Origin: Bryobacter sp.
Lineage (GTDB): Bacteria > Acidobacteriota > Terriglobia > Bryobacterales > Bryobacteraceae
Direction: 5' to 3'
NCBI GenBank assembly: GCA_022843625.1
Contig: JALHNH010000028.1
Span: 28,776-92,775 of the forward strand
DNA length: 64,000 nt
Both the position numbers and the translations under genes were made by a program. Every line of letters begins with the position of its first letter. The first letter of the stretch is position 1. Of the stretch, positions 34,494 to 43,464 are shown in pieces. The notes under the pieces are model-generated. The model had not been told where the DNA came from. It did not search any database and saw only the letters and a list, made by a program, of their open reading frames with translations.

Positions 34494-35744
34494 CTAGTAG
34501 GTCGGCTGCAAAGTGTTTGTGCCAAACTTGCGGTTGTTCAGGAAGTCATTGAACTTGAACCAGACTTGAAATCCTTCCTGGCTGAATCCAACATCCAGTC
34601 GAAGAAAAGTAGCATTTCGCGCGTTGAAGCGAAGTCCAAATCCAGCGCTCGTTTCCAGGTCAGAGAACTTGAGAAAACTCCTGCGCGGCATCACCTTTCC
34701 GGCATCGAAAAAAAGCGCACCATCCATACCCGAGAATATTTCCCATCGATACTCGGCGTTATATATCACCGCATTCCGGTCCGTAAAGCGAAAGAATCGA
34801 TATCCACGTAAATCGTCAGAGCCCCCAACAATGGGCTGCAAATAAAACGGCACTGGCTTGTTGTTATCCGTCTCCGTAAATACACCTTTGGCACGAAGAA
34901 CAAGCCGTCTCGTGCGATTTAAAAACGGAATGTGTTGTTCGAGGTCAACGTCCAAACGACGGAAGTCAAATCGTTTCAAATCAATATCCCGGTACCAGGA
35001 ATGTTGAATGACATAGTTGCCGCCGGACTTGGGTGCCGTGGGATTGTTTCGATAGTCGATTTGTGTAAACACGCTGAAGCGCTGAAAATTCGTCTGTTGA
35101 TCGATGCCAGGCGCAACGTTCGGGCCATACTGCAAATCGGATGAAATAAACCGCCTATCCGTCCCCGGACCCACATTCGTCAGCAATGCTCCGCTGCTGG
35201 TTCCCAGTTTCCAAATTCGCGAAGGCGCGAAACCGGCGATCGCGTCAAAACTCGTATCTTCCAACCGGTAATTGGATCGGCCCGATTCGCGTGAATCCGG
35301 GCCGTTTCCATAGAAGTTCAGACCAGCAAAGTTTCGGTGTGAGGCAATCAGGTCAATTACCAATTTGTCCTTTGCCAACTTCGGAAAAGTCGCCTGCGCT
35401 TCGTACTTCTGATAGCCACGCATCGAAAGCTGAGCAGAGGCCCGCGCTGTCAGACCTCCATCCCAAAAGTCCTCCCGCAAGTACTCGACACCGGCGGCAA
35501 ACCCAGCCCCGTTCACCATGTTCCCGAACTTGGGGCGCAATCCCTTATATTCCGGTTGTAGAAACTGCATCCTGTTTCCATCAATGAACTTGCGCAGGAA
35601 ATTTTCGGCCTTGGTAGCCTCTTCGGGTTTTAGAGCTTTGGCTTTTGCTTCCCTTACTTTTTCAATTTCTTCGGTACGGCTCTGACTATCCTGGCCCCAA
35701 AGGCCTGAAACCGTTAGCATGATAATAAAGAGGAACGGGATCAT
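34494..35744 (-). CDS. Omp85/BamA-TamA family outer membrane beta-barrel
   Basis: 416 residues from the ATG at 35744, where a signal peptide starts (MIPFLFIIMLTVSGLWGQ); a longer frame to 35855 would enter the divergent phosphatase gene. The protein is mostly amphipathic beta-strands. The surface-antigen signature is clear: GGSDDLRGYRFFRFTDRNAV followed by YNAEYRWEIFSGMDGALFFD. The C-terminus has the alternating pattern of a final barrel strand. No POTRA domains are visible, so it resembles the short barrels found with surface-exposed or secreted partners rather than BamA itself. It may hold or export the kinase-like protein encoded ten bases downstream; this is speculative. Confidence 0.85.
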   Translation of the reverse strand: MIPFLFIIMLTVSGLWGQDSQSRTEEIEKVREAKAKALKPEEATKAENFLRKFIDGNRMQFLQPEYKGLRPKFGNMVNGAGFAAGVEYLREDFWDGGLTARASAQLSMRGYQKYEAQATFPKLAKDKLVIDLIASHRNFAGLNFYGNGPDSRESGRSNYRLEDTSFDAIAGFAPSRIWKLGTSSGALLTNVGPGTDRRFISSDLQYGPNVAPGIDQQTNFQRFSVFTQIDYRNNPTAPKSGGNYVIQHSWYRDIDLKRFDFRRLDVDLEQHIPFLNRTRRLVLRAKGVFTETDNNKPVPFYLQPIVGGSDDLRGYRFFRFTDRNAVIYNAEYRWEIFSGMDGALFFDAGKVMPRRSFLKFSDLETSAGFGLRFNARNATFLRLDVGFSQEGFQVWFKFNDFLNNRKFGTNTLQPTY

Positions 35745-35768
35745 TACTTTCCAGTTTAGGCGTTCCCT

Positions 35769-35793
35769 TGCCAATTGGCACTGCCCAATTGGG
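35769..35793. promoter_or_regulatory. Paired CCAATTGG palindromes in the Omp85/phosphatase divergent promoter
   Basis: TGCCAATTGGCA (35769-35780, perfect palindrome) and CCCAATTGGG (35784-35793, perfect palindrome) lie 14 bases apart centre to centre in the 76-base gap between the two divergent start codons. The spacing and symmetry suggest a dimer-binding operator shared by both genes. Confidence 0.5.
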
Positions 35794-35820
35794 GGGGCTC
35801 CAGGCAGTCCTCTCATCCAA

Positions 35821-37038
35821 ATGAAACAGTCGCAGTTCAAGGTACTTTTACTCATTCTTCTGTTGGATTCGCTCGCCAGCGCACAGAAGTTCCGCAGCTA
35901 TATTGCCCAGCTCAACGATTCCAGCTTCACCCTGGTCTGGGGAACCACCACAGGTACCTCGAAGAACACTTTTGGCCGGGGAGCCGAAGGCCTGGGAGCA
36001 GCGGTTTTGCAAGTGGCGGGACGCAGCTATCCAACAAGCCAAAGCTGGTACCAGATGACGGGCCTCAAGCCGGACACAAATTACAAATATGAACTAAAGC
36101 TGGGTGGACAGTCCATTGCCTCAGGCACAGTTCGAACTTGGCCCAAGCAGTCAAAGTCCCTTGCCTTTTTCGTAATTGGAGATTGGGGAAACGGCAGTAA
36201 AACTCAGTTTGACATTGCGTCTCGAATGGAGCAGGAGCGCCAGAGATTGGCGCAAACCAGCAGCCCGGTGAGGTTCGTAATCAGCACTGGCGACAACATC
36301 TACAAAGGAGGCTCAAAGGACAAACACTGGGAACAAAAATTCTTCGCTCCTTACCAGGCAACCCTTCAATCGATTCCCTTCTACGCCGTACTCGGCAACC
36401 ACGACGGCAATGAAAGCGAAGACTCCGCAGATCTTCCCACCTATCTGGATAATTTTTTCAGCCCCGCAGGTCCCATGAGTCGCTGGTATCGCTTCCAGTT
36501 CGGTGGCCTCGCTGAATTCTTTGCTCTCGATTCCACGACCAATCAGCACCCGTCTGCAAAGTCCCCCGCGTACCTTGAATCTGGAGAACAAAGCCAATGG
36601 CTCAAACAGCAACTCGCTGCAAAGCCACTCGATTGGCGCATCGCTGTCATGCACCACCCCATCTTTACTGCAGGACCAAACCACCCACCCGCTATGCCAA
36701 AGCTCCAGCACTGGTTCGAAGATTTCCGTAAAACGGGAGTCTCTGCTGTCTTCGCCGGTCACGAACACAACCTGCAGATATCAGAGCGAAACGCAGCAAG
36801 CGGTAACATGCAATTTGTCGTTTCCGGTGCCGGCGGAGAACTCCGCAAGTCCAGCGTTAAAAGCAACATGAAGCGCCGAAACATTGCCGGATGGGCTCCC
36901 CAGCCTCATTTTTTGTTAGTGCAGATTGAAGGAGACTCCATGACGCTTCTCCCCATCAGCACCAGTCCCGTCAAGCTCCTAAACTCGGCTGGAGAACTCA
37001 TACCGCTGCCGATCCGTGTTCCAAGACGCCTGCCTTAG
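35821..37038 (+). CDS. Secreted purple acid phosphatase-like metallophosphoesterase
   Basis: 405 residues from the ATG at 35821, chosen for its signal peptide (about 1-21). Residues about 24-107 form the fibronectin-like N-terminal domain typical of purple acid phosphatases (LTVW-type strand, then LKPDTNYKYELKLGG). The metallophosphatase core has Asp121 (VIGDWGNG), Gly-Asp-Asn at 157-159 (STGDNIYKGG), Asn193-His-Asp (LGNHDG), His278-His279 (MHHP) and GHEHN at 313-317. It should remove phosphate from esters or phosphoproteins outside the cytoplasm. It is divergent from the Omp85-like and kinase-like genes. Confidence 0.9.
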   Translation: MKQSQFKVLLLILLLDSLASAQKFRSYIAQLNDSSFTLVWGTTTGTSKNTFGRGAEGLGAAVLQVAGRSYPTSQSWYQMTGLKPDTNYKYELKLGGQSIASGTVRTWPKQSKSLAFFVIGDWGNGSKTQFDIASRMEQERQRLAQTSSPVRFVISTGDNIYKGGSKDKHWEQKFFAPYQATLQSIPFYAVLGNHDGNESEDSADLPTYLDNFFSPAGPMSRWYRFQFGGLAEFFALDSTTNQHPSAKSPAYLESGEQSQWLKQQLAAKPLDWRIAVMHHPIFTAGPNHPPAMPKLQHWFEDFRKTGVSAVFAGHEHNLQISERNAASGNMQFVVSGAGGELRKSSVKSNMKRRNIAGWAPQPHFLLVQIEGDSMTLLPISTSPVKLLNSAGELIPLPIRVPRRLP

Positions 37039-37045
37039 CGCACGA

Positions 37046-37900
37046 TCAGGTAGCTTGATTGGAGGGCCAGCCTGCTCGCAGAGAACCCTTCGTCACCAGA
37101 TCGATCACATTGCTCGAACTGGCCAGATCAAATTTCTGACTCTCCAGCCGGTAAATGTCAAGAACGTTCTGCGTCGCTGAAAACGGGTCTGATGCACTTC
37201 GCGCCGCATTTAACTGGCTTGCCAGCGAAGAGGCCTCAATCATCTGGCCACTCGGCATTTTGATGTACTGGTCCCGCTGCGAAGTACCAAAGGTTTCGAA
37301 TGGCCCATTCACCAGCGTCCCCCCCATCATCTGAGCCAGTTGCTTCCCGCTCTCGGCACTTATATTTCCAACTGCTCGCGACAAAAACTCAGGCTTCCCC
37401 GTTGAAGCATTCGCCCAGCGAATATCCACGTTATCAATCGCAAACGGAGTGCTGCGGCTCAGATTGTGCATCATCAGGTTTGCGTAGTTGCCAGTGTTGG
37501 AATCCATCCAATTTTGCTGCATGCTGTTGAACTTCACCGGCTTTGCCGGCCCTGGCACTGGTGCTGTTTCTACTGGGGGGTTCGGACTTCGAGGCGGCGG
37601 TGACGGTGTACGTCCGAAGCCGTCTGCGGCAGAGTTCTGCCTGGATGCCACGGAATTGACGCCGATCGCCGACAAAATCCTGGCATTGGAACCGGATAAA
37701 ACCCTAGTTTCAATCTGGGAAGCAACTGGTTGGGCGAGTGCCACTTTGGAACTGGCCAGACTTCCCTGAAAACTCTTTACAGGAGAAGCATCGCTCTTCT
37801 TGGAAGCTATATCGCCAAGTGCGCGCCGTCCGCTGCGGCCAGTATATTGCTCTCCGGCGACGGATCGGATCGTAGGTCGAAATGAGGAGATTTCCTTCAT
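37046..37900 (-). CDS. Orphan protein with proline-rich linker
   Basis: 284 residues not recognised as any family. There is no signal peptide or membrane segment. Residues 1-95 are Ser/Ala-rich and probably disordered; residues about 96-122 form a proline-rich linker (RTPSPPPRSPNPPVE). The C-terminal half looks folded, with FNSMQQNWMDSNTGNYANLM, FAIDNVDIRWANASTGKPEF and SATQNVLDIYRLESQKFDLA. Convergent with the phosphatase gene (seven-base gap) and divergent from the YdjC-family gene. Codon use looks like that of its neighbours. It may be a secreted or surface accessory protein, but nothing shows it. Confidence 0.6.
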   Translation of the reverse strand: MKEISSFRPTIRSVAGEQYTGRSGRRALGDIASKKSDASPVKSFQGSLASSKVALAQPVASQIETRVLSGSNARILSAIGVNSVASRQNSAADGFGRTPSPPPRSPNPPVETAPVPGPAKPVKFNSMQQNWMDSNTGNYANLMMHNLSRSTPFAIDNVDIRWANASTGKPEFLSRAVGNISAESGKQLAQMMGGTLVNGPFETFGTSQRDQYIKMPSGQMIEASSLASQLNAARSASDPFSATQNVLDIYRLESQKFDLASSSNVIDLVTKGSLRAGWPSNQAT

Positions 37901-37962
37901 GCCAATGAATAAGCAACTTACATGCCAAACTCCAACCGCTAAAGAGCGAGATAATCATCAAC

Positions 37963-38859
37963 ATGTTGCGTCGCAATTTCATTACCCTCGCAGGAGCCAC
38001 CCTTGCAGCCTCCGCGCAGTCTGCTCCAGCCAAACGCCTCATCGTCCACGCCGACGATGCCGGTATGTGCCACTCCGCAAATGTCGCCACTAGTGAGGCC
38101 ATGGAGAAGGGTCTCGTCTCCTCGGCAAGTGTAATGATGCCCTGCCCCTGGGTTCAGGAGTTCTGCGATTGGGCCAGGAAGAATCCCACCATGGATCTCG
38201 GTGTCCATCTCACCCTCACCAGCGAATGGAAGTATTTCCGTTGGCGTCCAGTGGCCTCAATCGACAAAGTCAAAGGCCTGATAGACAGCGAAGGCTACAT
38301 GTGGCGCGATGTCAGATCCTCAGCCACAAATGCCAGCCCAACCGAAATCGAAATTGAGTTGCGCGCGCAAATCGAACGAGCCCGGGCCTATGGCCTCAAA
38401 TTCACACACCTCGACACGCACATGGGCACTCTTTACGCCCGCCCCGATTTCTTTGAAGTCTACACACGCCTCGCCAAAGAATACGGCGTCCCCTGCATGC
38501 TGCCCAAACCACTCAAGATAAGCGAAGCTGAACTTAAGGGTTATCCGATAACTCTCGACATGCTCCGCGACAAGCAAAGCAAGGGATTCGCCATGCTCGA
38601 CCGCCTCGTCACTGGAGTCACCGGCAAAAACTATGCTGAGCGCCGTGTGAGCTATCGTGATTTCATTTCAAAGCTTGAACCAGGCGTCACCAAGCTGATT
38701 ATCCACCTCGCCAAAGACGACGCAGAAATTCGAGCCATCAGCAACTCCTGGGAATACCGTTGGGCCGACTATCAATTCTGGACCAGCAATGAAGCGAAAG
38801 AACTCCTGGCCCAATACAACGTAGAACTGTTTACTTACCGGCAGTTAGCAAACGCCTAA
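37963..38859 (+). CDS. YdjC/ChbG-family carbohydrate deacetylase, exported
   Basis: 298 residues. An N-terminal leader (MLRRNFITLAGATLAASA) suggests export, possibly by Tat. Metal-binding positions are visible: Asp31-Asp32 (IVHADDAG), His82 (LGVHLTLTSEW) and THLDTHMG (148-155), all typical of PF04794. The family removes N-acetyl groups from chito-oligosaccharides such as diacetylchitobiose. No chitobiose transport genes are nearby. A hairpin terminator lies just after the stop, inside the 3' end of the convergent nuclease gene, which overlaps this gene by four bases. Confidence 0.88.
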   Translation: MLRRNFITLAGATLAASAQSAPAKRLIVHADDAGMCHSANVATSEAMEKGLVSSASVMMPCPWVQEFCDWARKNPTMDLGVHLTLTSEWKYFRWRPVASIDKVKGLIDSEGYMWRDVRSSATNASPTEIEIELRAQIERARAYGLKFTHLDTHMGTLYARPDFFEVYTRLAKEYGVPCMLPKPLKISEAELKGYPITLDMLRDKQSKGFAMLDRLVTGVTGKNYAERRVSYRDFISKLEPGVTKLIIHLAKDDAEIRAISNSWEYRWADYQFWTSNEAKELLAQYNVELFTYRQLANA

Positions 38860-40034
38860 AGCAGCCTCCCCCTCCGGGAGGCTGAGACTTTTCGGTGCAA
38901 CCGTTCCTGCCGGTGCAACAATTCGACGCTTCGATGCCAGTTGAGAGCCTCGCTGGCACACTCAAGAGCCATGAACAAATTTTTCTCGGTGTGCTCATAG
39001 TATTTAGCCAGCTCCACCAACGAATCTGCCCGGTATGGATTCTTCGATTGCGCAAGATCGGTCCAGATCGTAAGTGCTTCGGCAATTCTCGATTGCTTCT
39101 TTTCGATCAAACCTAGTTCCCAAAGGCATCGAAACATCAACTCATCGCTCATCTGTGCGTCAATCGCGCGGCGGTAAAGTACAGCAGCCTCATCCAGTCG
39201 GTCTTGAGCCGCCAGCCATCGCGCCAGTCCACTCAATTCCGCACCATGCGTGAGTTGGCAAGCCAGCGGATCATCAAAGGCAACAGGTATCACACCCGCT
39301 AGAAAGGCAAGCGACAGGATATCGAGCGCGTTGTGCTCAAGCACAGCCTTCAGACGATCCGCGCGCCCGGTCCGCAGGAAGTCAAAATACAACTGCGGGA
39401 TCATCTCCCCCGGCACATCCCCCACCCGCTCGTGTCCAAGGATCTGCCGCTCCAACTCAACCAACCGGCACGATTCGAATCGCAGCTTCCACAATCTCCT
39501 CGCCCCATAAAGCAAATCGAGGTGCTCCATTCGCGAGAACGGCGTCTTCTGCCTGGCCAGCGTATAGCGAGTCTCCAGCAGAGGCTGATCGTAACTGCGT
39601 CCGTTATAGCTAACCAGAGTATCGAAGTCAGACAGATACGCGGAGAGCGAATGCAGCGCACTGGCTTCCTCGCCATGCTCCCGGATAAACCACTGCTTCA
39701 GCACAAACCCTTCACGAGTCACGCTGGCGGCGCCAATCAGGAAGGCCAGCGTACCAGCCCCTCCCGCAAGCCCGGTCGTCTCAGTATCGAGATAGGTCCA
39801 GCGACGCCCCTCCAGCCCCTGCAGGCGCTCCACAAATACATTCCCGTGCTGATGATCCTTCGGATAGAATCGCTCCACTTCCAGATGACGGCCCCATTCG
39901 GTTTCAATCTCACAGCCGCCAAGGCAGGACGAGTCAAGGACGCGCGGCTCCTCTTGCGAGGCGACAAATCGCGCATCCACCTTCTCCATGCGCTTGCGCA
40001 ATAACGCAAGCTGCGCCTGAAGTGCAGTCTCCAA
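38856..40034 (-). CDS. YprB-like DEDD ribonuclease H-fold exonuclease with TPR-like tail
   Basis: 392 residues from a TTG at 40034, 18 bases after lipA; an internal ATG at 39989 is an alternative start. The nuclease domain spans about 60-245 with Asp83 and Glu85 (TYLDTETTGL), Asp149 (YNGRSYDQPLL) and His234/Asp238 (LEHNALDILSLAFL), matching a DEDDh-type exonuclease. The C-terminal part is helical with TPR-like repeats (LAAQDRLDEAAVLYRRAIDA, ALTIWTDLAQSKNPYRADSL). The family (Bacillus YprB) is presumed to trim nucleic acids, but the substrate is unknown. Confidence 0.85.
   Translation of the reverse strand: METALQAQLALLRKRMEKVDARFVASQEEPRVLDSSCLGGCEIETEWGRHLEVERFYPKDHQHGNVFVERLQGLEGRRWTYLDTETTGLAGGAGTLAFLIGAASVTREGFVLKQWFIREHGEEASALHSLSAYLSDFDTLVSYNGRSYDQPLLETRYTLARQKTPFSRMEHLDLLYGARRLWKLRFESCRLVELERQILGHERVGDVPGEMIPQLYFDFLRTGRADRLKAVLEHNALDILSLAFLAGVIPVAFDDPLACQLTHGAELSGLARWLAAQDRLDEAAVLYRRAIDAQMSDELMFRCLWELGLIEKKQSRIAEALTIWTDLAQSKNPYRADSLVELAKYYEHTEKNLFMALECASEALNWHRSVELLHRQERLHRKVSASRRGRLL
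38862..38892 (+). terminator. Terminator-like hairpin after the YdjC-family gene
   Basis: CAGCCTCCC (38862-38870) pairs perfectly with GGGAGGCTG (38876-38884) around a CCTCC loop, followed by AGACTTTTC. The U-run is short, so termination may be partial. It lies within the last codons of the convergent YprB-like gene. Confidence 0.55.
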
Positions 40035-40052
40035 TATTCGTGATCTCTTCGC

Positions 40053-40922
40053 CTATTTTACGGCTTCGTCGGCGTGATAGCTAGAGCGAACTAGCGGCCC
40101 GCTCTCCACATGCCGAAAACCCAGCTCCACACCATACGCTTTGAGCGCTACAAAATCTTCCACCGGCACGTAGCGCACAATCGGCAGATGCTTTACTGAA
40201 GGCCGCAGGTATTGCCCCAATGTGAGGATGTCCACATGATGCTCGCGTAGCATCCGCATTGCCTCTCGCACCTCATCCAGAGTCTCCCCCAGGCCAAGCA
40301 TCAAACCGGATTTGGTCGGCGTCTCAGGGCTCTTCTGCTTCACATAGGCCAACATCTCAAGACTCCGCTCAAATCGAGCCCCCAGACGCACCTGCTTATA
40401 CAGCCGGGGGACCGTCTCTGTGTTGTGATTCAGCACATCCGGGCGGGCCTCGAGCACAATGTCCATCGCCTCATGCGAGCCCTGAAAGTCAGGCACCAGC
40501 ACCTCCACTCCACACCCGGGCACACGTTCACGGATCGCGCGAATCGTAGCGGCAAAAATCCCTGCCCCGCCATCAGGCTGATCATCGCGATTGACACTCG
40601 TAATCACCGCAAACTTCAACCCCATCCGCGACACGGCTTCAGCCACCCGGCGCGGTTCATCCTCATCAACAGCCAGCGGCGCACCCTTCTGCACCGCGCA
40701 AAACCCGCAGCGGCGAGTACACAGGTTACCAAGAATCATGAACGTCGCCGTCCGCCGGTTCCAGCAGTCGCCAATATTCGGGCACGCGGCACTTTCACAA
40801 ACCGTGTGCAACTTTAACTCAGTTACCAACTGCTTCAGGTCGCGGTAATTTTCACCAACCGGCGCCGGGGCTTTCAACCATTCCGGACGCTTCGGTTTAG
40901 CCGACTCAATCGATACAAGCAC
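40053..40922 (-). CDS. lipA: Lipoyl synthase LipA
   Basis: 289 residues, a usual length. The auxiliary iron-sulfur cluster cysteines are Cys42, Cys47 and Cys53 (TVCESAACPNIGDCWN) and the radical-SAM cluster uses Cys68, Cys72 and Cys75 (LCTRRCGFCAV). The C-terminal RSSYHA supplies the conserved serine that binds the auxiliary cluster. It inserts two sulfur atoms into octanoyl groups on lipoyl-dependent enzymes in the cytoplasm. The GTG start shares one base with the stop of ftcD. No lipB is seen in the window. Confidence 0.97.
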   Translation of the reverse strand: MLVSIESAKPKRPEWLKAPAPVGENYRDLKQLVTELKLHTVCESAACPNIGDCWNRRTATFMILGNLCTRRCGFCAVQKGAPLAVDEDEPRRVAEAVSRMGLKFAVITSVNRDDQPDGGAGIFAATIRAIRERVPGCGVEVLVPDFQGSHEAMDIVLEARPDVLNHNTETVPRLYKQVRLGARFERSLEMLAYVKQKSPETPTKSGLMLGLGETLDEVREAMRMLREHHVDILTLGQYLRPSVKHLPIVRYVPVEDFVALKAYGVELGFRHVESGPLVRSSYHADEAVK

Positions 40923-41836
40923 TATGATTCCAGTTTAGCTTCGAGCGAGTTTTCCAGTACCGAATCCTTACGGAACCGTTCAAATCGTAGTGCCGCGGCA
41001 AACCCGGCTTCCACCGCCGCACGAGGAATGAACCCAATCAACTCACTACCTGCCACCTCCACCCCAAAGCTCGCAGCCTCACGTACTACTGCATCAAAAA
41101 CCTCATGTAGCGGCGTCACCTCAAAATCAGTCAGGTTGATCGATACCTGCGCTTGCCCGCGCGAGTGCAACATCATCCCCATCGCCTTGACATGCGGCAT
41201 ACCGCCCGAGCTCGCCCGAATCTTCCTGGCAATTGCCTTGGCCACTTCCAGCCGCTCTGTCTTCAGATTGACGTTATATGCGATCAGAAACTTGCGGGCC
41301 CCCACCACACAAGCACCAGCCGAAGGATGCAACTGACCATTGCCAAGATCAGGAGCCCTCTCGCTGCTCACCTTCAGTTCCTCGATCAATCCCTCAAATT
41401 GCCCGCGGCGAATATTCTCAAGACGCTCCCGCCCGGCAACCCGAGCGGCCGCCTCGTAGAAATACACAGGGACTCCAAAGCGCTGCCAGATCTGCTCACC
41501 GGCGCGCACAGCAAGTTCCGCACATTCAGACAAACTGATCCCTCGAACAGGCACAAACGGCACCACGTCGGCCGCTCCAATCCGAGGGTGCTCACCTTGA
41601 TGCTGCCTCAGATCAATCCTCTCCACTGCAACGCCAACAGCCCGCACAGCAGCTTCACACACGGCCTCCGCTTCACCGGCAATCGTGAAAACGCTCCGGT
41701 TGTGATCGGCATCCGCTTCACGCCCTAAAAGAGTGACACCAGACACACTCTCGACTGCTTTTTCAATGGCAAGTAGTGTAGCCTCTTCGCGCCCCTCGGA
41801 AAAATTCGGGACACACTCAACAATTCTCTGCTTCAC
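40922..41836 (-). CDS. ftcD: Glutamate formimidoyltransferase FtcD (single domain)
   Basis: 304 residues, covering only the formiminotransferase domain; the mammalian enzyme carries an additional cyclodeaminase domain that is absent here. ECVPNFSEGREEATL starts the family signature; the catalytic histidine is His83 in HQGEHPRIGAADVVPF. It transfers the formimino group of N-formiminoglutamate, a histidine breakdown product, to tetrahydrofolate. No other hut genes are in this window. The GTG start overlaps the permease stop (GTGA). Confidence 0.94.
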   Translation of the reverse strand: MKQRIVECVPNFSEGREEATLLAIEKAVESVSGVTLLGREADADHNRSVFTIAGEAEAVCEAAVRAVGVAVERIDLRQHQGEHPRIGAADVVPFVPVRGISLSECAELAVRAGEQIWQRFGVPVYFYEAAARVAGRERLENIRRGQFEGLIEELKVSSERAPDLGNGQLHPSAGACVVGARKFLIAYNVNLKTERLEVAKAIARKIRASSGGMPHVKAMGMMLHSRGQAQVSINLTDFEVTPLHEVFDAVVREAASFGVEVAGSELIGFIPRAAVEAGFAAALRFERFRKDSVLENSLEAKLES

Positions 41837-43464
41837 GACCCGATTGGCCCCTCTCCCTCGCTAAGTGCAACCAGAATCTGCTCTTTTCTTTCTATCGCGC
41901 CCTGCTCAGCCGTATCCATAGCTACCCAATAAAAGGCTAAGGCAAATCCAAAGGTAAGCAGCAGCACTCCATAAAATCCGAGTTGCGATTCAAATGCATA
42001 GCGAGCCATATAAGCCAACCCAACCGGAACCCCCAAAAGCGGATACACCAGCAGCATCCACATTTGAAATTTGCTTCCCCCACGGGCACGCCATGAAGTC
42101 TGAGGGTTGGCCGAACGAGGGTAATAAACAGTCCCCAGATTTCCTAATCCAGTAAAGAAGACAGCCATCACGGTTGTGACAGCAAACGCCTCGGCAATTT
42201 TAAATCCACTGACCGGGAGCCGCAGAATCAAACAAACAACAGTTATGATGATCAGCTCCAGAAAGACATAAACACTGGCGGTAATATTCTTCGCAAGCAA
42301 CACCGTCCGCAATTGCACAGGGGCAATCCAATAAAACTGAGCGGCTGTCCGGTCGAAGCCAAAGCTGTTAAAAAGTGCAACCTCACCTAGCATCATCACC
42401 GAATACACACTAATCCAGGTCAGGAAATTGCTCTCCATCGCTCCGCCCTGGCTCAATCCGTTCCGGCCAAAAGCCAAAGGCAGCCAAACGACAAGACCGA
42501 AGGTAAAACCCATGAAGAAGACCAGTCGAAACCGGGAACTCCGGGCCAGAGTCTGCATCTCCTTCTCCACCAGTGCCGCCAGTGGATCTGAAAACATATG
42601 CCGAGGCCAGCGAAACAGGATTGCCGTCCACCCTGCCCCGGTGGTGGTTCCTCCGTGTCCCGATTGCGCCCTTGCCGCATCCACATCAAAGTGCAGACTC
42701 CGGTGAAATTGCCACCGTCCAAACCAGATCGCTGCAATCGTGTACAAAATCACCAGCGACAGATTCAGCAATGGCATGCGCCCCATCGCAAGCCCCGCCG
42801 CCGCACCCCACGGAAACATCGATTGATTGAAATTGAGCAACGCAGACTTCACCCCGGCCGGCAAACCCATCATCGCGATCATCTGTGGGCTCACCATGAG
42901 AATCACCAGCACCAGTACAGATAACTCCCGCAATCCCTTCCGCTCCATCAGCCGCCCCACCAGGTCCTTGATCCCGGCCGAGAGATATAAATTGAACACA
43001 ACAAAAAGCAGCAGACTGGGCGGCGCCCATCCGGGAATTTCCGGATTCCGCATCAAGCCCACAAAGGCACCCGTCAACAGCAGCAGCACCTCTACTCCAG
43101 TGGAAAGCCGCAGCATCACCTCAATCAGAAAGAGTTGCCGCTCCGGCACCGGATACACCATCAACTTGCGCGTATCCAGCGACATACCAGTGGATGCGAG
43201 AAACACAGGCACAACCTGCCAGTATAAAAACGCTGCCAGCAAACCAAAGGTCAGCAAAAACTCAAAGCTGGCAAACTCGCTTGGCTTCACATTCCCCAAC
43301 AGCACAGCAAGGCCAACACCCCCGCCCGCCAGCATGAAATACCAGACCGCCATCACCACCGTGCCAACCCAATAGCCGCCCATCTGTGGCTTACGGTAGA
43401 AATTGAGAATCGTTCGCCACTGCGCCCAGAGTATTGCCGCGCCCGGCGTATCCATTAAAGCCAT
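41833..43464 (-). CDS. ABC exporter permease (ABC-2-like, about 12 membrane segments)
   Basis: 543 residues with many hydrophobic segments along the whole length (for example VVMAVWYFMLAGGGVGLAVL, FGLLAAFLYWQVVPVFLA, LELIIITVVCLILRL, PLLGVPVGLAYMARYAF). There is no ATP-binding site. It overlaps the ATPase gene by ten bases and so pairs with it. The large two-half layout is like bacterial exporters fused from two ABC-2 permease halves. The substrate is unknown. Confidence 0.82.
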   Translation of the reverse strand: MALMDTPGAAILWAQWRTILNFYRKPQMGGYWVGTVVMAVWYFMLAGGGVGLAVLLGNVKPSEFASFEFLLTFGLLAAFLYWQVVPVFLASTGMSLDTRKLMVYPVPERQLFLIEVMLRLSTGVEVLLLLTGAFVGLMRNPEIPGWAPPSLLLFVVFNLYLSAGIKDLVGRLMERKGLRELSVLVLVILMVSPQMIAMMGLPAGVKSALLNFNQSMFPWGAAAGLAMGRMPLLNLSLVILYTIAAIWFGRWQFHRSLHFDVDAARAQSGHGGTTTGAGWTAILFRWPRHMFSDPLAALVEKEMQTLARSSRFRLVFFMGFTFGLVVWLPLAFGRNGLSQGGAMESNFLTWISVYSVMMLGEVALFNSFGFDRTAAQFYWIAPVQLRTVLLAKNITASVYVFLELIIITVVCLILRLPVSGFKIAEAFAVTTVMAVFFTGLGNLGTVYYPRSANPQTSWRARGGSKFQMWMLLVYPLLGVPVGLAYMARYAFESQLGFYGVLLLTFGFALAFYWVAMDTAEQGAIERKEQILVALSEGEGPIGS

